Assembly (NCBI GenBank): GCA_036003705.1 | Contig: DASYSE010000079.1 | Location: 1-64,000 of the forward strand | Length of the DNA: 64,000 nucleotides | Source of the DNA: CALGFH01 sp036003705 | Lineage (GTDB): Bacteria; Actinomycetota; CALGFH01 | Direction: 5' to 3' | The notes under the pieces: model-generated | What the model was told of the DNA's origin: nothing | What the model saw: only the letters and a program-made list of their open reading frames with translations | The model's database searches: none | Shown: positions 25,571 to 33,565 of the stretch, in pieces | Layout: the number at the start of each line of letters is the position of its first letter | Numbering within the stretch: the stretch's first letter is position 1 | Position numbers and translations under genes: made by a program

Positions 25571-26799
25571 TCCACCAGCGCCTGATAGACGAGCTGGCGC
25601 AGCTCGGAGCGGAGCGGGTAGGTGGAGGAGGGCAGCAGCTGGGTGAGGAAGATGGCGGTGAGCTGCTCGGCCGGGTCGACCCAGAAGAAGGTGGAGGCGG
25701 CGCCGCCCCAGGCCAGCTCGCCGGGGGTGGAGAGGACCTTGTTGGCCACCGGGTCGAGCAGCACCGCGAACCCGAGGCCGAATCCGATCCCGCGGAAGGT
25801 GGTCTCGGCGAACAGGCGGCGACCGAAGGTCTCCAGGTCGGCGCCGCCGGGTAGGTGGTTGCGGGTCATGTAGCGCAGGGTGCGGGTGCCGAGCAGCCGT
25901 ACCCCGCCCAGCTCGCCGCCACCGACCAGCGCCTGGGTGAACCGGTGGTAGTCGGCGCCGGTCGAGACCAGCCCACCCCCGCCGGCCAGGCAGGCCGGTG
26001 GCCGCAGGACCCGCTCGCCGAGCTGGTCGTTGCGGACCGCCGGCCCGCCGGCGGGCGCCGGGCTGTAGAGCGCGGCCAGCTTTCCGGCCGCCGGCCCCTC
26101 CACCCAGAACCCGGTGGCGTGCATGCCGAGCGGCCGGAAGATGCGGTCGGACAGGAACCGGTCGAGCGGCTGACCGCTCACCACCTCGATCACCCGCCCG
26201 AGCACGTCGGTGGCCACCGAGTAGTTCCATTCGCTGCCCGGCTCGAACAGCAGCGGCAGGCCGGCCCAGAGGTCGCAGCATTCGGCCAGGCCGCGCCCCT
26301 CGGGGGCGACCCACTCGAAGCCGGCCGCCCGGTAGGCGGCGTCGACCGGGTTGGCGTAGTGGAACCCGTAGGTGAGCCCGGCGGTGTGGGTGAGCAGGTG
26401 CCACAGCCGGACCGGCTGGGTGGCGGGGATGGTGACCGGGTCGGACGCCGGGCCGTCGCGGTACACCGCCACGTCGGCGAACGAGGGGATGTAGCGGCTC
26501 ACCGGGTCGGTGAGGGCGAACGCCCCCTCCTCGTACAGCATCATCGCCGCCACCGAGGTGATCGGCTTGGTCATCGAGTAGATCCGGAACCGGGTGTCGG
26601 CCTCGACCGGCAGGCCGGCCTCCAGGTCGCGCCGGCCACAGGTGGCCAGGTGCACGACCCGGCCCCGGCGGCTGACCAGGACCAGCCAGCCGGGCAGGCG
26701 GCCGTCCTCGACGTAGCGGGCGAAATGCCGGTCGATCCGGGCCAGCCGCCCGGCGTCGAACCCGGCCTCGCCCGCCTCGATCTCGACTGCCAGCTCCAC
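25567..26799 (-). CDS. Beta-lactamase-fold serine hydrolase (class C/esterase type)
   Basis: 410 residues. The SxxK nucleophile motif is in FRIYSMTKPITSVAAMMLYE and the Tyr motif in SEWNYSVATDVLGRVIEVV (YSV in place of YxN). Further family blocks are LWHLLTHTAGLTYGF and LSTPGELAWGGAASTFFWVD. No signal peptide is visible, so a cytoplasmic esterase, lactonase or D-aminopeptidase is more likely than a secreted beta-lactamase. GTG start with GGAG 4 nt upstream. It converges on the helicase gene with a 4-bp overlap. Confidence 0.88.
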   Translation of the reverse strand: MELAVEIEAGEAGFDAGRLARIDRHFARYVEDGRLPGWLVLVSRRGRVVHLATCGRRDLEAGLPVEADTRFRIYSMTKPITSVAAMMLYEEGAFALTDPVSRYIPSFADVAVYRDGPASDPVTIPATQPVRLWHLLTHTAGLTYGFHYANPVDAAYRAAGFEWVAPEGRGLAECCDLWAGLPLLFEPGSEWNYSVATDVLGRVIEVVSGQPLDRFLSDRIFRPLGMHATGFWVEGPAAGKLAALYSPAPAGGPAVRNDQLGERVLRPPACLAGGGGLVSTGADYHRFTQALVGGGELGGVRLLGTRTLRYMTRNHLPGGADLETFGRRLFAETTFRGIGFGLGFAVLLDPVANKVLSTPGELAWGGAASTFFWVDPAEQLTAIFLTQLLPSSTYPLRSELRQLVYQALVD

Positions 26800-26941
26800 C
26801 GCGCTCCACCTCTGCCGCTCCAGCCATTACCTTACGGGTCAGGACGCCACCCGGGAGGCCGGCCATGGACAAGCTGATGGTGGAGACCGGCCGCAGCCGC
26901 ACCCAGGGCCCGGCCTGACCCTCGCGCGCTGCCTTGCGGTA

Positions 26942-26947
26942 TACGCT
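26942..26947 (+). promoter_or_regulatory. Candidate -10 of the membrane protein gene (leaderless)
   Basis: TACGCT ends 9 nt before the ATG at 26957 and no Shine-Dalgarno sequence is visible, consistent with a leaderless transcript. Confidence 0.35.
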
Positions 26948-26956
26948 TCGCCGGCC

Positions 26957-28342
26957 ATGAAGGTGCTCGCCCGGTTCCCGAGCCCGACCGGCGACCGGTC
27001 AGCCAGCGACCGGCCGGTCCTGGCGGCGACCGCGGTCGCCGCCGCCTGCCTGCTGGCCGTCGGGGTGCTCGGGACCTTGAGCATGCGCCGTTTCGGCGGC
27101 GTCCCGTTCTCGGTGCCGAGCTGGCCCTGGTATCACAGCTGGCCGTCCTACCTGTTCTGGCAGCCGTCGCTCGACTGGCGAGCGGCGGGCTTCGCCCTGC
27201 CGGTGGCGCTGCTGGCCGCGGCCGCACTGCTCGCCCTGGCCCGGTCGGCCAGACCGCTGCGGCTGACCGGGTCGCTGGCGGCGGTGTTCGCACTGGTCCT
27301 GGCCGTTGCCGCCCTGACTGGTGGGCCGGCCGCCTGGGCGGCGCCGCTGGCCTTTGCGGGCGAGTACCCGGGGGCGGTGGGCCAGGTCGGCCCGATCCCG
27401 GCGTTCCTCGGCGAGTTCCCGGCCCGCGTGCCGTCCCTGCCGGACTTCGCCGCCCAGCACCCTCCGTTCGCGACCGTGTTCTACGTGCTGGTCGACCGGG
27501 CCTGGGCGGGCCTGGACGGGGCGGCGCTGGCCACCATCGCCGCCGGCTGCCTGGGCCTGCTGGTCGTGGCCGGCCTGGCCCGGGACGAGCTGGGGGAGGA
27601 AGGGGAGCGGTTGGCGGTGGTGTGCTGGGCCCTGGCCCCGGTGACGGTCCTGTACGTGGCCACCTCGGCCGACGGCATGTGGGCGCCGGTGCTGGCCGGG
27701 GCCGCCCTCGCCGCCGACCGGGGGCTTGGCCGCCGCTCGTGGCCCTGGACCCTGGCCGGCGGGGTGCTGCTGTGGCTGGCCTCCATGCTCAGCTTCGCGG
27801 CCGCGCTGATCCTGCCGTTCCTGGCCGTCAGGGCCATGGCCGAGCGGGCAGAGAGCGGCTGGGGCTGGGTGATGCGCTGGGCGGCCGCGACCTCGACGGT
27901 GGTGCTCGGCCTGGCCGGGCTGCTGTGGCTGGCCACCGGTTACGACGTGGTCGCCGCCGTGCGGTCCGTGCACGACTTCTGGAGCCAGGCACCAGGCACC
28001 GGGCAGCGGACCTGGTGGGTCTGGATCTTCGGCGACCTGGTCGCCTTCTGCGCGATCCTCGGCTTCCCGCTGGCCGCGGCCCTGGCCGCGCGGGTCGTCG
28101 GCGTGGTGCGGGAGCGGGCCTGGGGCTCGTTCGAGGCCGCCACCCTCGCCGCCCTGCTCGCCGCGGCCTGCTGGGGCCACACCCGCGGCGAGGTCGAGCG
28201 CATGTGGCAGTTCCTGGTCCCGTTCGCGGTGGTCGTGGCCGTCCGCCAGCTGCTGCACTGGCGGTCCGGTCTGCGCCTGGTCGCCGGGCTGCTGCTGGGC
28301 CAGGCGCTCCTGTTCCAGGTGCTGTTCTACACCCGCTGGTAG
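26957..28342 (+). CDS. Polytopic membrane protein, possibly GT-C-fold glycosyltransferase-like
   Basis: 461 residues with roughly ten hydrophobic helices spread along the chain, the first at about 22-40. A long extracytoplasmic loop (about 125-170) contains EYPGAVGQVGPIPAFLGEFP and the conserved-looking QHPPFATVFYVLVDR, a layout like that of GT-C mannosyl/arabinosyl transferases with a proximal His/Asp loop. No GT-C signature is certain. The C-terminal helices end QALLFQVLFYTRW. It converges with the broken aminotransferase gene 5 bp downstream. Confidence 0.72.
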   Translation: MKVLARFPSPTGDRSASDRPVLAATAVAAACLLAVGVLGTLSMRRFGGVPFSVPSWPWYHSWPSYLFWQPSLDWRAAGFALPVALLAAAALLALARSARPLRLTGSLAAVFALVLAVAALTGGPAAWAAPLAFAGEYPGAVGQVGPIPAFLGEFPARVPSLPDFAAQHPPFATVFYVLVDRAWAGLDGAALATIAAGCLGLLVVAGLARDELGEEGERLAVVCWALAPVTVLYVATSADGMWAPVLAGAALAADRGLGRRSWPWTLAGGVLLWLASMLSFAAALILPFLAVRAMAERAESGWGWVMRWAAATSTVVLGLAGLLWLATGYDVVAAVRSVHDFWSQAPGTGQRTWWVWIFGDLVAFCAILGFPLAAALAARVVGVVRERAWGSFEAATLAALLAAACWGHTRGEVERMWQFLVPFAVVVAVRQLLHWRSGLRLVAGLLLGQALLFQVLFYTRW

Positions 28343-28347
28343 CGCGG

Positions 28348-29281
28348 TCAGGCGCCGCCGGACACCAGCTCCGCGACGGCGGCGCCGAACACCTCGGTAT
28401 GCCGGTCGACGTCGGCCGCGGTGGTGGCCGGGCACATCAGCGCCATGTTGTGGAACGGGGTCAGCAGCACGCCCCGGTTGTGCAGGTACAGGTGGAGGAG
28501 GTCGTCCAGCTCGTGGTCGCCGGCGGCGGCCGACTGGCCGCCGTTGACCGGCGCCGGGGCGGTGAACCGGTACTCGGCCCTCGCACCCAGCTGGACGACC
28601 GACCAGGGGACCCCGCAGGCGTCCAGCACGCCCTGGACCCCCTCGGTGAACCGGCCGGCCAGCGCGATCATGGCCTGGAACGCCTGGGCCGTGAGGACCT
28701 GCTCGAGGGTCGACCGGTGGGCCGACGTTGCCCTGGCGGGAGGCCGGGCCGTCCCGATCCAGGGTGACCAACGTCTCGTCGACGGTGCCGTGGTAGCAGC
28801 AGTTGAACACCAGGAGCCTTGGGCGGCCGGTGACCAGGCGGGCCAGCCTGATCGCCCAGCGGTTGGCGTCGGTCGCGGACAGGCTGAAGCTCCATAGCGG
28901 CACCCCGAACCGGCGGGCCAGCTCGGCCCCGACCCAGGCCGCGTCCTCGGTCGGCAGCATGGCGGTGGCGCCGCCGGCCTCGGCGTAGCGCCGCTGCACG
29001 GCCCGGACGGTCGGCTCCGGCGAATGCCCGGCCATGGCCGCGGTGTCGCCAAGGCACAGGTCGACATATCGATGACCGTCCAGGTCGGTGACCGTCGCCC
29101 CCCTGGCCTCGGCCAGGTACACCGGGAAGCGGCCGGCCGCCTTGTTCATCCAGGTCATCGGGACCCCGCCGAGCAGGCTGGCCCCGGCGGCCCGGTAGGC
29201 GGCCCGGCTGCGCGGGTGCCGCTCCAGGAACCGGTCGCGCTCGCGCCCCAGCAGCCCGGCGAGCCGGTCTCGGTCGATCAC
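28348..29281 (-). pseudogene. Class III aminotransferase (glutamate-1-semialdehyde-aminomutase-like), internally deleted
   Basis: The N-terminal half is intact from a GTG at 29281 (AGGAGGGG ~10 nt upstream): VIDRDRLAGLLGRERDRFLE, AAGRFPVYLAEARGATVTDL, FSLSATDANRWAIRLARLV, FNCCYHGTVDETLVTLDRDG. After GNVGPPVDP the next recognisable residues are LEQVLTAQAFQAMIALAGRF in another frame, running to LLTPFHNMALMCPATTAADV at the natural end. The ~130-150 residues normally in between, including the Asp that binds the pyridine nitrogen and the PLP lysine, are gone. The remaining ~311 codons compare with ~450 in the family. It cannot encode an active enzyme. Confidence 0.85.
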
Positions 29282-29450
29282 GGGCGTCCTTCCCCTCCTG
29301 ACGGCAGTGGCGTTCATCTTCCACGACCGGCGACCGGGAAGGCGACCACCACCATGCCGGCGGGCGCGGTTCGTGGTCCGGACTGTCCACGCGCGATGTT
29401 GGGGGCGATACTGTTCCCCACAGCTCGCAGGAACCCGAAGGAGCGTGATC

Positions 29451-30479
29451 ATGCCCATCGCCACCCCCGGCGTGTACAGCGAGATGCTCGACCGGGCCAA
29501 GCAGCGCGGGTTCGCGTACCCGGCGATCAACGTGACCTCGTCGGAGACCCTGAACGCGGCCATCCGCGGCTACGCCGAGGCCGGCAGCGACGGCATCGTC
29601 CAGGTCTCGACCGGCGGGGCGGCGTTCCTGTCCGGCCAGCGGCTCAAGGACATGGTCACCGGCGCGGTCGCGCTGGCCGAGTTCGCCCACGTGGTCGCGG
29701 CCAAGCACCCGGTCAACATCGCCCTGCACACCGACCACTGCCCCAAGGACAAGCTCGACGGCTACATGCGCCCGCTGATCAAGCTGTCGCAGGAGCGGGT
29801 GGCCGCCGGCCAGGAGCCGCTGTTCCAGTCGCACATGTGGGACGGCTCGGCGGTGCCGCTGGACGAGAACCTCCAGATCGCCGACGAGCTGCTGGCCGAG
29901 TGCGCCAAGGCCGGGATCGTCATGGAGATGGAGATCGGCGTGGTCGGCGGCGAGGAGGACGACGTCGTCGGGGAGATGAACGAGAAGCTCTACTCGACCC
30001 CGGAGGACGCCCTGCGCACCGCCGAGACCCTCGGGGTCGGCGAGCGGGGCCGCTACCTGCTGGCCGCCACCTTCGGCAACGTCCACGGCGTCTACAAGCC
30101 GGGCCATGTCAAGCTCCGCCCCGAGCTCCTGCAGGAGCTCCAGCTGGCGGTCGGCCAGAAGGTCGGCAAGGACCACCCGTTCGACCTGGTGTTCCACGGC
30201 GGCTCGGGGTCGCTGCTGGCCGAGATCCGCGAGGCCATCACCTACGGCGTGGTCAAGATGAACGTCGACACCGACACCCAGTACGCGGTGACCCGGCCGA
30301 TCGCCGACCACATGCTCAAGAACTACGACGGTGTGCTCAAGGTCGACGGCGACGTCGGCATCAAGAAGACCTACGACCCGCGCACCTACATGGCCAAGGC
30401 CGAGACCTCGATGGCGGCCAGGGTCGTCCAGGCCTGCGAGGACCTCCAGTCGGCGGGGACATCCCTGGCCAACGCCTGA
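29451..30479 (+). CDS. fbaA: Class II fructose-bisphosphate aldolase
   Basis: 342 residues, Zn-dependent aldolase of the FbaA (class IIA) type; splits fructose 1,6-bisphosphate in glycolysis. Landmarks: FAYPAINVTSSETLNAAIRG, the metal-binding His in NIALHTDHCPKDKLDGYMRP, the acidic EMEIGVVGGEEDDV, GNVHGVYKPGHVKLRP with a metal His, and VFHGGSGSLLAEIREAITYG followed by the phosphate-binding KMNVDTDTQY. ATG at 29451 has AAGGAG 9 nt upstream. Monocistronic as far as can be seen. Confidence 0.96.
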   Translation: MPIATPGVYSEMLDRAKQRGFAYPAINVTSSETLNAAIRGYAEAGSDGIVQVSTGGAAFLSGQRLKDMVTGAVALAEFAHVVAAKHPVNIALHTDHCPKDKLDGYMRPLIKLSQERVAAGQEPLFQSHMWDGSAVPLDENLQIADELLAECAKAGIVMEMEIGVVGGEEDDVVGEMNEKLYSTPEDALRTAETLGVGERGRYLLAATFGNVHGVYKPGHVKLRPELLQELQLAVGQKVGKDHPFDLVFHGGSGSLLAEIREAITYGVVKMNVDTDTQYAVTRPIADHMLKNYDGVLKVDGDVGIKKTYDPRTYMAKAETSMAARVVQACEDLQSAGTSLANA

Positions 30480-30480
30480 C

Positions 30481-30545
30481 GCACAGGTGGGGATGGTCGG
30501 CGCCGGGCCGGCCGGGCTGCTGTTGTCGCACCTGCTTCCCGCTGT
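30481..30545 (+). pseudogene. N-terminal remnant of a FAD aromatic hydroxylase (PobA-like)
   Basis: Directly after the aldolase stop one frame reads AQVGMVGAGPAGLLLSHLLP, the FAD dinucleotide motif at the N-terminus of 4-hydroxybenzoate 3-monooxygenases. Similarity ends after ~20 codons and no start codon fits. The next gene begins 28 bp further on. Read as the stub left by a deletion. Confidence 0.55.
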
Positions 30546-30558
30546 GCCCGGCCCCGGC

Positions 30559-30564
30559 TACCAT
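30559..30564 (+). promoter_or_regulatory. Candidate -10 of the GNAT-racemase pair (leaderless)
   Basis: TACCAT ends 8 nt before the ATG at 30573; no Shine-Dalgarno sequence precedes that ATG. Confidence 0.35.
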
Positions 30565-30572
30565 CCCCGACC

Positions 30573-31463
30573 ATGACCGCGCCAGCGTCGACCCCGCCGG
30601 AGGCCACCAGGGCCGCGGTGGCCGCGGCCACCGCCGCCGATGTGGTCGTCAAGGAGCTGCACCGGCTCGACCAGCTCCACGCGGCCAGGCGGCTGTTCGA
30701 GGAGATCTGGCGGCCGGCCGAGGGCAACCCGCCGCCGATCGGGGTCGAGCTGCTGCGCGCCCTGGCCCACGCCGGCAACTACGTGGTCGGGGCGTACGCG
30801 GGGCCGCGGCTGGTCGGGGCCAGCGTCGCCTTCTTCTCGGCATGGCCCGAGCGCGGCCTGCACTCCCACATCACCGGGGTCGCGCCCGGTGGCCAGCACC
30901 GCGGGGTCGGGTTCGCGCTCAAGGTCCACCAGCGGGCCTGGGCCATGGCCCGCGGGCTCGACCGGATCGGCTGGACGTTCGACCCGCTGGTCGCCCGCAA
31001 CGCCTGGTTCAACCTGTCCAAGCTGGGGGCACTGCCGACCGGCTACCTCGAGGACTTCTACGGCCCCATGACCGACGCCATCAACGCCGGCATGGCCAGC
31101 GACCGGCTGCTGCTCGCCTGGCGGCTCGACGACCCGGCGGTCGCGGCCGCCTGCGCCGGCCAGCCTCGCCAGCCGTCGCCGGTCCCGGCCGAGGAGGCGT
31201 TGGCGGCCGGTCCCGACCTGGAGCCGGTGGTGGGCGCCACCGACGCCCCGGCGGTGACGGTCGCGGTCCCGCCCGACGTGGAAGCACTGGGCCCCCACCA
31301 GCGGCGCGCCTGGCGGCGGGCGATCCGCGAGGTCCTCGGTGGACTCTTGGCCGGGGGCGCCGCCGTGACCGGGTTCCTCCGCCACCCCGACCGCTACCTG
31401 GTCCAGCGGTCCCCGCCCGCCGCCGGCTCCGGCCCCGGCCCGCCGCCGGCGGGCCCCCGGTGA
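30573..31463 (+). CDS. GNAT-family acyltransferase paired with the racemase
   Basis: 296 residues. The N-terminal ~200 form a GNAT fold: LHAARRLFEEIWRP, GAYAGPRLVGASVAFFSAWP, the acyl-CoA loop PGGQHRGVGFALKVHQRAWA and TFDPLVARNAWFNLSKLGAL. The C-terminal ~95 residues are Pro/Ala-rich with one basic helix and look disordered. The gene is joined by a GTGA overlap to an enolase-superfamily racemase. In Geobacillus and relatives a GNAT succinyltransferase and an N-succinylamino-acid racemase convert D- to L-amino acids, so N-succinylation of amino acids is the best guess. Confidence 0.82.
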   Translation: MTAPASTPPEATRAAVAAATAADVVVKELHRLDQLHAARRLFEEIWRPAEGNPPPIGVELLRALAHAGNYVVGAYAGPRLVGASVAFFSAWPERGLHSHITGVAPGGQHRGVGFALKVHQRAWAMARGLDRIGWTFDPLVARNAWFNLSKLGALPTGYLEDFYGPMTDAINAGMASDRLLLAWRLDDPAVAAACAGQPRQPSPVPAEEALAAGPDLEPVVGATDAPAVTVAVPPDVEALGPHQRRAWRRAIREVLGGLLAGGAAVTGFLRHPDRYLVQRSPPAAGSGPGPPPAGPR

Positions 31464-32566
31464 AGCTCACCGGGATGGAGCTGCGGCGGGTGGCGCTGCC
31501 GCTGGTGGCGCCGTTCCGCACCTCGTTCGGGGTCGAGCGCGACCGCGACGTGCTGCTGGTGCGGGTGGTCACCGGCGACGCCGAGGGCTGGGGCGAGTGC
31601 GTGGCCGCCGCCGAGCCCCGCTACTCCTCGGAGTACGCCGACGGCGCCGCCGACGTGCTCCGCCGCTTCCTGCTGCCGGCCGCCGCCGCCGTGCCCGACC
31701 TCCATCCCGACGCGCTCGGCCCGGCCATGGCCTTCGTCAACGGCCACCGAATGGCCAAGGCGGCCCTGGAGCTGGCCGTGCTCGACGCCTGGCTGCGGGC
31801 CAGGGGCGAGCCACTCGCCGGCTACCTGGGCGCCACCCGCGACCGGGTCCCGGCCGGGGTCTCGGTCGGGATCATGGACTCGGTGCCCGAGCTGCTGGAC
31901 GCCGTCGCCGGCTACCTGGAGCAGGGGTACCTCCGGATCAAGCTGAAGATCGAGCCCGGCTGGGACCTGGAGCCGGTCCGGGCGGTGCGCGAGCGCTTCG
32001 GCGACGACCTGGCGCTCCAGGTCGACGCCAACGCCGCCTACTCCGTGGCCGACGCCGCCCACCTGGCCGGGTTGGACCGGTTCGGGCTACTGCTGATCGA
32101 GCAGCCGCTGCCGGAGGACGACCTGGTCGGCCACGCCGAGCTGGCCGGCCGCATGACCACCCCGGTCTGCCTGGACGAGTCGATCACCTCGGCCAAGGCC
32201 GCCGTCGACGCCGTCGCCCTCGGCGCCTGCCGGATCGTCAACATCAAGGCCGGCCGGGTCGGCGGCTACCTGGAGGCCCGGCGGGTCCACGACGCCTGCC
32301 GGGACCGCGGGGTGCCCGTGTGGTGCGGCGGGATGCTGGAGACGGGGATCGGCCGGGCCGCCAACGTCGCCCTCGCCGCCCTGCCCGGGTTCACCCTGCC
32401 CGGCGACACCTCGGCCTCCGACCGCTTCTACCGCCAGGACCTGACCGACCCGTTCGTGCTCGACGACGGCCACCTGGCCGTCCCCACCGGCCCCGGGATC
32501 GGGGTCGAGCCCATCCCCGAGGTCCTCCAGGAGCTGACCACCTCGGCCGCGTGGATCAAGTCGTGA
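31460..32566 (+). CDS. o-Succinylbenzoate synthase / N-succinylamino-acid racemase
   Basis: 368-residue enolase-superfamily enzyme. The N-terminal cap starts VKLTGMELRRVALPLVAPFR. The barrel has the catalytic KxK in YLRIKLKIEPGWD, metal ligands in LQVDANAAYSVADA, LIEQPLPEDDL and VCLDESITSAKAAVDAV, and the second-face Lys in RIVNIKAGRVGGY. Family members make menaquinone precursor, racemise N-succinylamino acids, or both. No other men gene is nearby and the coupled upstream GNAT favours the racemase role; activity cannot be decided from sequence. GTG start overlaps the GNAT stop. Confidence 0.9.
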   Translation: MKLTGMELRRVALPLVAPFRTSFGVERDRDVLLVRVVTGDAEGWGECVAAAEPRYSSEYADGAADVLRRFLLPAAAAVPDLHPDALGPAMAFVNGHRMAKAALELAVLDAWLRARGEPLAGYLGATRDRVPAGVSVGIMDSVPELLDAVAGYLEQGYLRIKLKIEPGWDLEPVRAVRERFGDDLALQVDANAAYSVADAAHLAGLDRFGLLLIEQPLPEDDLVGHAELAGRMTTPVCLDESITSAKAAVDAVALGACRIVNIKAGRVGGYLEARRVHDACRDRGVPVWCGGMLETGIGRAANVALAALPGFTLPGDTSASDRFYRQDLTDPFVLDDGHLAVPTGPGIGVEPIPEVLQELTTSAAWIKS

Positions 32567-32728
32567 AGGGGTCGGCTTGACGACGGCACAGGCGCGCTTG
32601 CGTGGCCGGGGGGAGCCGGCGCACGGTCCTGCCAACCGGGACGTCGCGCTCGGGCGCTTCGAGCTGCATCATGGCGGCTTGCACAGCCGGTCCGGCGGCA
32701 AGCCGGCGTAACGGCGCGAGGTGCCGGT

Positions 32729-33439
32729 TTGGGGCGCTCGAGGGTCACGGTCATGGTGGCGGCGCTGATCGCCGGCTGCGCGCTGGCCGGCTGCGGCGAC
32801 CGGTCCGGCTCGGCCCTGGCCGACTCCTCCACGACCACGATGGCCGCTGCCGCCGGCATCTCCGGTCGCTCCACCACGACCGCCGCGCCGACCACCGGGG
32901 CGATCCCGTCCACCACCGGCGCGGTGCCGCTGACCACCGCCCAGACGGGACCGGCCGGCCAGGTGCTCACCTTCCGGAGGATGACCCTGCGGCTGCGCCA
33001 GAGCTGGCGGGCCGGCGGCGGGGGCGACCAGGTGGCCGTGGCCGCCAGCCGCGCGTGCCGGCGCAGCGCCGGCGGGGTCGACTGCCCTGGCTTCCTGCTG
33101 CTCGGCCCGACCCAGATCGCGATCGCCGACCAGCTCGGCCCCTACGACCCGGAGCGGGTCTGGCACCCGGGCGCCGGCGTGGAGGGCTGCCCCCAGGACC
33201 GGGACGGTCTGGCCGAGCTGACCCCCAGCCGTCCCAGCAGGCGTGGCGTCGCCAAGGTCGGTGGCAGGAACGCCACCTACCGCGAGTGGCGGATCACCTG
33301 TGTCGACGTGAACACCAACAAGCCGGCGGCCGGCTACGTGCAGCGGGTCTGGCACCTGCCGGCCTCCAAGATCCTGATCGTCGACGAGTGGTCGACCCCA
33401 GGCCTCGGCCAGGTGCTGGCCGCGGCCACCTTCGGCTGA
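32729..33439 (+). CDS. Secreted lipoprotein of unknown function
   Basis: 236 residues. A signal peptide (VMVAALIAGCALAGC) with a lipobox Cys at about residue 22 is followed by a ~45-residue Thr/Ala/Pro linker, then a compact domain of ~150 residues with four or more Cys (RACRRSAGGVDCPGF, EGCPQD, ITCVDVN) that could form disulfides. No family recognised. The TTG at 32729 gives a basic n-region before the hydrophobic core; starting at the ATG at 32753 would leave almost none. The 160 bp upstream hold no visible gene. Confidence 0.65.
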   Translation: MGRSRVTVMVAALIAGCALAGCGDRSGSALADSSTTTMAAAAGISGRSTTTAAPTTGAIPSTTGAVPLTTAQTGPAGQVLTFRRMTLRLRQSWRAGGGGDQVAVAASRACRRSAGGVDCPGFLLLGPTQIAIADQLGPYDPERVWHPGAGVEGCPQDRDGLAELTPSRPSRRGVAKVGGRNATYREWRITCVDVNTNKPAAGYVQRVWHLPASKILIVDEWSTPGLGQVLAAATFG

Positions 33440-33463
33440 GGCGGCGACCGCGGCCCCCTGCGC

Positions 33464-33469
33464 TATCCT
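33464..33469 (+). promoter_or_regulatory. Candidate -10 of the flavoprotein gene
   Basis: TATCCT fits TANNNT and would give a leader of about 90 nt before the GTG at 33566, which has its own GAGGAGG ribosome site. No clear -35 is seen. Confidence 0.3.
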
Positions 33470-33565
33470 CAACGCGCTGTCGGAGACACGGGACACCGAT
33501 GCCGGAGGGAGGACCCGGAGCCAGGGCGATGATGCTCTCGGCCCGCGACCTCGAGGAGGCGCCAG

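Noticed and set aside
25567..26799. Antibiotic-resistance beta-lactamase
   Set aside because: It has SxxK but YSV in place of YxN and no signal peptide; esterase or peptidase relatives are more likely.
26865..26918. A 17-codon ORF with a GGGAGG site (MDKLMVETGRSRTQGPA)
   Set aside because: Too short to support, no similarity recognised; it could be a leader peptide or chance.
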